A DNA stretch of 64,000 bases from NCBI GenBank assembly GCA_016782865.1, contig JADHXR010000002.1, forward strand, positions 50,816-114,815, read 5' to 3'. This DNA is from Phycisphaerae bacterium (GTDB lineage Bacteria; Planctomycetota; Phycisphaerae; Sedimentisphaerales; Anaerobacaceae). This document shows, piece by piece, positions 62,882 through 64,000 of the stretch. Position numbers and translations under genes: made by a program. The notes under the pieces were generated by a model. The model was not told the origin of the DNA. It was given only the letters and a program-made list of their open reading frames with translations, and did not search any database. Numbering within the stretch: position 1 is the stretch's first letter; every line of letters begins with the position of its first letter.

Positions 62882-64000
62882 ATGTCCAACGGCTTTACAG
62901 GAGCCATCCTTCGGGTCAATCTGACCACAGGTTCGATCCAAGAGCAGAGGTTAGGCGAGGAGTTCTATCGCATGTACATGGGCGGAGGCGCTTTCGGGAC
63001 ATTCTTTCTGCTGAAAGAAACTCACCCCGACACGGATGCCTTGGCCGAACAAAACGTATTGACCATCGCACCGGGCGTTACGACCGGGGCGCCCGTCAGC
63101 GGTGCGAGCCGTTGCTGTGTCACCGCTCTCTCGCCGGTCACGGGTGCCGTTGGCGACAGCCAGACGGGAGGAAGTATCGGGCCTATGATCAAACGAGCGG
63201 GTTACGATGCCATCGTCATTACCGGCAGATCAAAGACGCCGGTCTACCTGCTGGTTGACGGCGATAATGCGCGAATCGTCGAGGCGGACCACTTGACAGG
63301 CCTGAACGTCCTGGATTCGCACGATGCTCTCACGAAGGAATTGGGAGATCGCAAGCTCAGCATCTTACAGTGTGGACCGGCCGGCGAGAAACTTGTGCGA
63401 TTTGCCTGCCTTGTGGCAGACTTGAACAACGTGGCCGGACGCACAGGTATGGGGGCCGTGTTTGGAAGCAAGAATCTGCGCGCGATAGTCGTAAGAGGAG
63501 ATGGCAAGATCAAGTTTGCAGAGCCGGCGGGGCTAAAGAGGCTGGGCCGCCTGGCGGCAGAACGTCTGGGCGATTCAGGATTTCCAACGACCTTGAGCAA
63601 GTATGGAACACCCGGGGTGGTGGGATTTCAGGCCGAAGCCGGCAACCTGGCAACGCACAACTACTCTCGCAGTTTTCACCAGGACTACAAAGAGCTGGAC
63701 GGAGCCACCTTCGAGCCCGAGATTGGAGCGGGCCATACCACATGTTTTGCCTGCGTGGTCGGATGCCGCAGGAAAGTGAAGACGGAGAAGCCCTACAAGG
63801 TGACCGACAGGCTCGGCGGGCCGGAGTTTGAAACACTTGGGCTCCTGGGCTCCAACCTGGATATTACGGATCCGGCGGCTGTAGCCAAGGCCAATGAGTT
63901 GTGTAACAACTATGGGATCGACACAATAACAATGGGTGGCCTGGCTGCATACCTTTTTGAATCTGCGGAGAGAGACCTGATTACCCCGCAGGCAACGGAC
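62882..64000 (+). CDS. Tungsten aldehyde:ferredoxin oxidoreductase (3' end outside window)
   Basis: 373 residues are visible from ATG 62882 (CTGGAGG upstream). The start GFTGAILRVNLTTGSIQEQRL, YMGGGAFGTFFLLKE, TIAPGVTTGAPVSGASRCCVTALSPVTGAVGDSQTGGSIGPMIKRAGYDAIVITGR and ACLVADLNNVAGRTGMGAVFGSKNLRAIVVRG match the AOR pterin-binding domain. CFACVVGCRRK gives Cys residues of the [4Fe-4S] site. These enzymes oxidise aldehydes to acids with a tungsten bis-pterin cofactor and ferredoxin, in anaerobes. The frame is intact to the window edge. Confidence 0.93.
   Translation, partial: MSNGFTGAILRVNLTTGSIQEQRLGEEFYRMYMGGGAFGTFFLLKETHPDTDALAEQNVLTIAPGVTTGAPVSGASRCCVTALSPVTGAVGDSQTGGSIGPMIKRAGYDAIVITGRSKTPVYLLVDGDNARIVEADHLTGLNVLDSHDALTKELGDRKLSILQCGPAGEKLVRFACLVADLNNVAGRTGMGAVFGSKNLRAIVVRGDGKIKFAEPAGLKRLGRLAAERLGDSGFPTTLSKYGTPGVVGFQAEAGNLATHNYSRSFHQDYKELDGATFEPEIGAGHTTCFACVVGCRRKVKTEKPYKVTDRLGGPEFETLGLLGSNLDITDPAAVAKANELCNNYGIDTITMGGLAAYLFESAERDLITPQATD

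Noticed and set aside
1..64000. tRNA, rRNA and CRISPR arrays
   Set aside because: Reading both strands, I saw no cloverleaf with a TTCRA arm, no rRNA core sequence and no direct-repeat/spacer array.

Overview
The window is a 64 kb bacterial chromosomal segment of moderate GC. It has no rRNA or tRNA to fix taxonomy. The mix points to a Planctomycetota/Phycisphaerae-like (PVC) bacterium, probably known from environmental DNA. The pointers are a hydrazine-synthase-alpha-like LamG/PD40/dihaem protein, large secreted glycosidases (GH38, GH20-GH89, a broken GH92), a signal peptide coded by a dispersed palindromic repeat, and many hybrid histidine kinases. This placement is inference.

Layout. 1-1123: a response-regulator/PAS/histidine kinase on the minus strand, cut by the window edge. 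1762-9553: an operon of TonB-dependent receptor, YfiR-like periplasmic protein, CHASE/HAMP kinase and a large hybrid kinase, followed by a chimeric kinase pseudogene (9540-10454). 10716-23240: an exopolysaccharide region with a deacetylase-like protein lacking metal ligands, a LuxR-type regulator with Glu at the phosphoacceptor site, an exported protein, a 210-bp MITE-like element, an aspartyl-protease-like lipoprotein, Wza-like export protein, Wzc-like tyrosine autokinase, CpsB-type phosphatase and an O-antigen-ligase/TPR protein. It contains no glycosyltransferases. 23241-24650: regulator pseudogene and about 700 bp of non-coding, probably structured DNA.

24653-40546 is a large gas-vesicle locus on one strand with short gaps and overlaps: GvpA, two GvpC-like coiled-coil proteins, GvpN, GvpH (Hsp20), two further GvpA/J shell paralogues, GvpG, GvpO, GvpK and five GvpF/L paralogues. 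Chaperone-like parts are interleaved: a GvpF/L protein fused to a J-domain, two free DnaJ-type zinc-finger proteins, a CDC48-like double AAA+ ATPase and an ArsA/Get3-like ATPase. There are also small DNA-binding-like proteins (AbrB-like, three winged-helix, a zinc ribbon). The J-domain and the cysteine-rich zinc-finger domain of Hsp40 thus sit on separate proteins. This looks like a dedicated assembly and quality-control system for the very hydrophobic shell protein, and it is the most striking system in the window.

40654-44032 carries two-component proteins and an unknown 226-aa protein. 44281-46909 encodes three prepilin/PilX-like proteins, two sharing a duplicated C-terminal domain. 46975-50745 is a decayed stretch (kinase and GH92 pseudogenes with internal deletions). 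50889-61619 encodes the dihaem LamG protein, a GH38 mannosidase-like enzyme and a GH20-GH89 fusion. 61673-64000 encodes an iron-containing alcohol dehydrogenase and the start of a tungsten aldehyde:ferredoxin oxidoreductase. A palindromic motif recurs upstream of several surface-protein genes.
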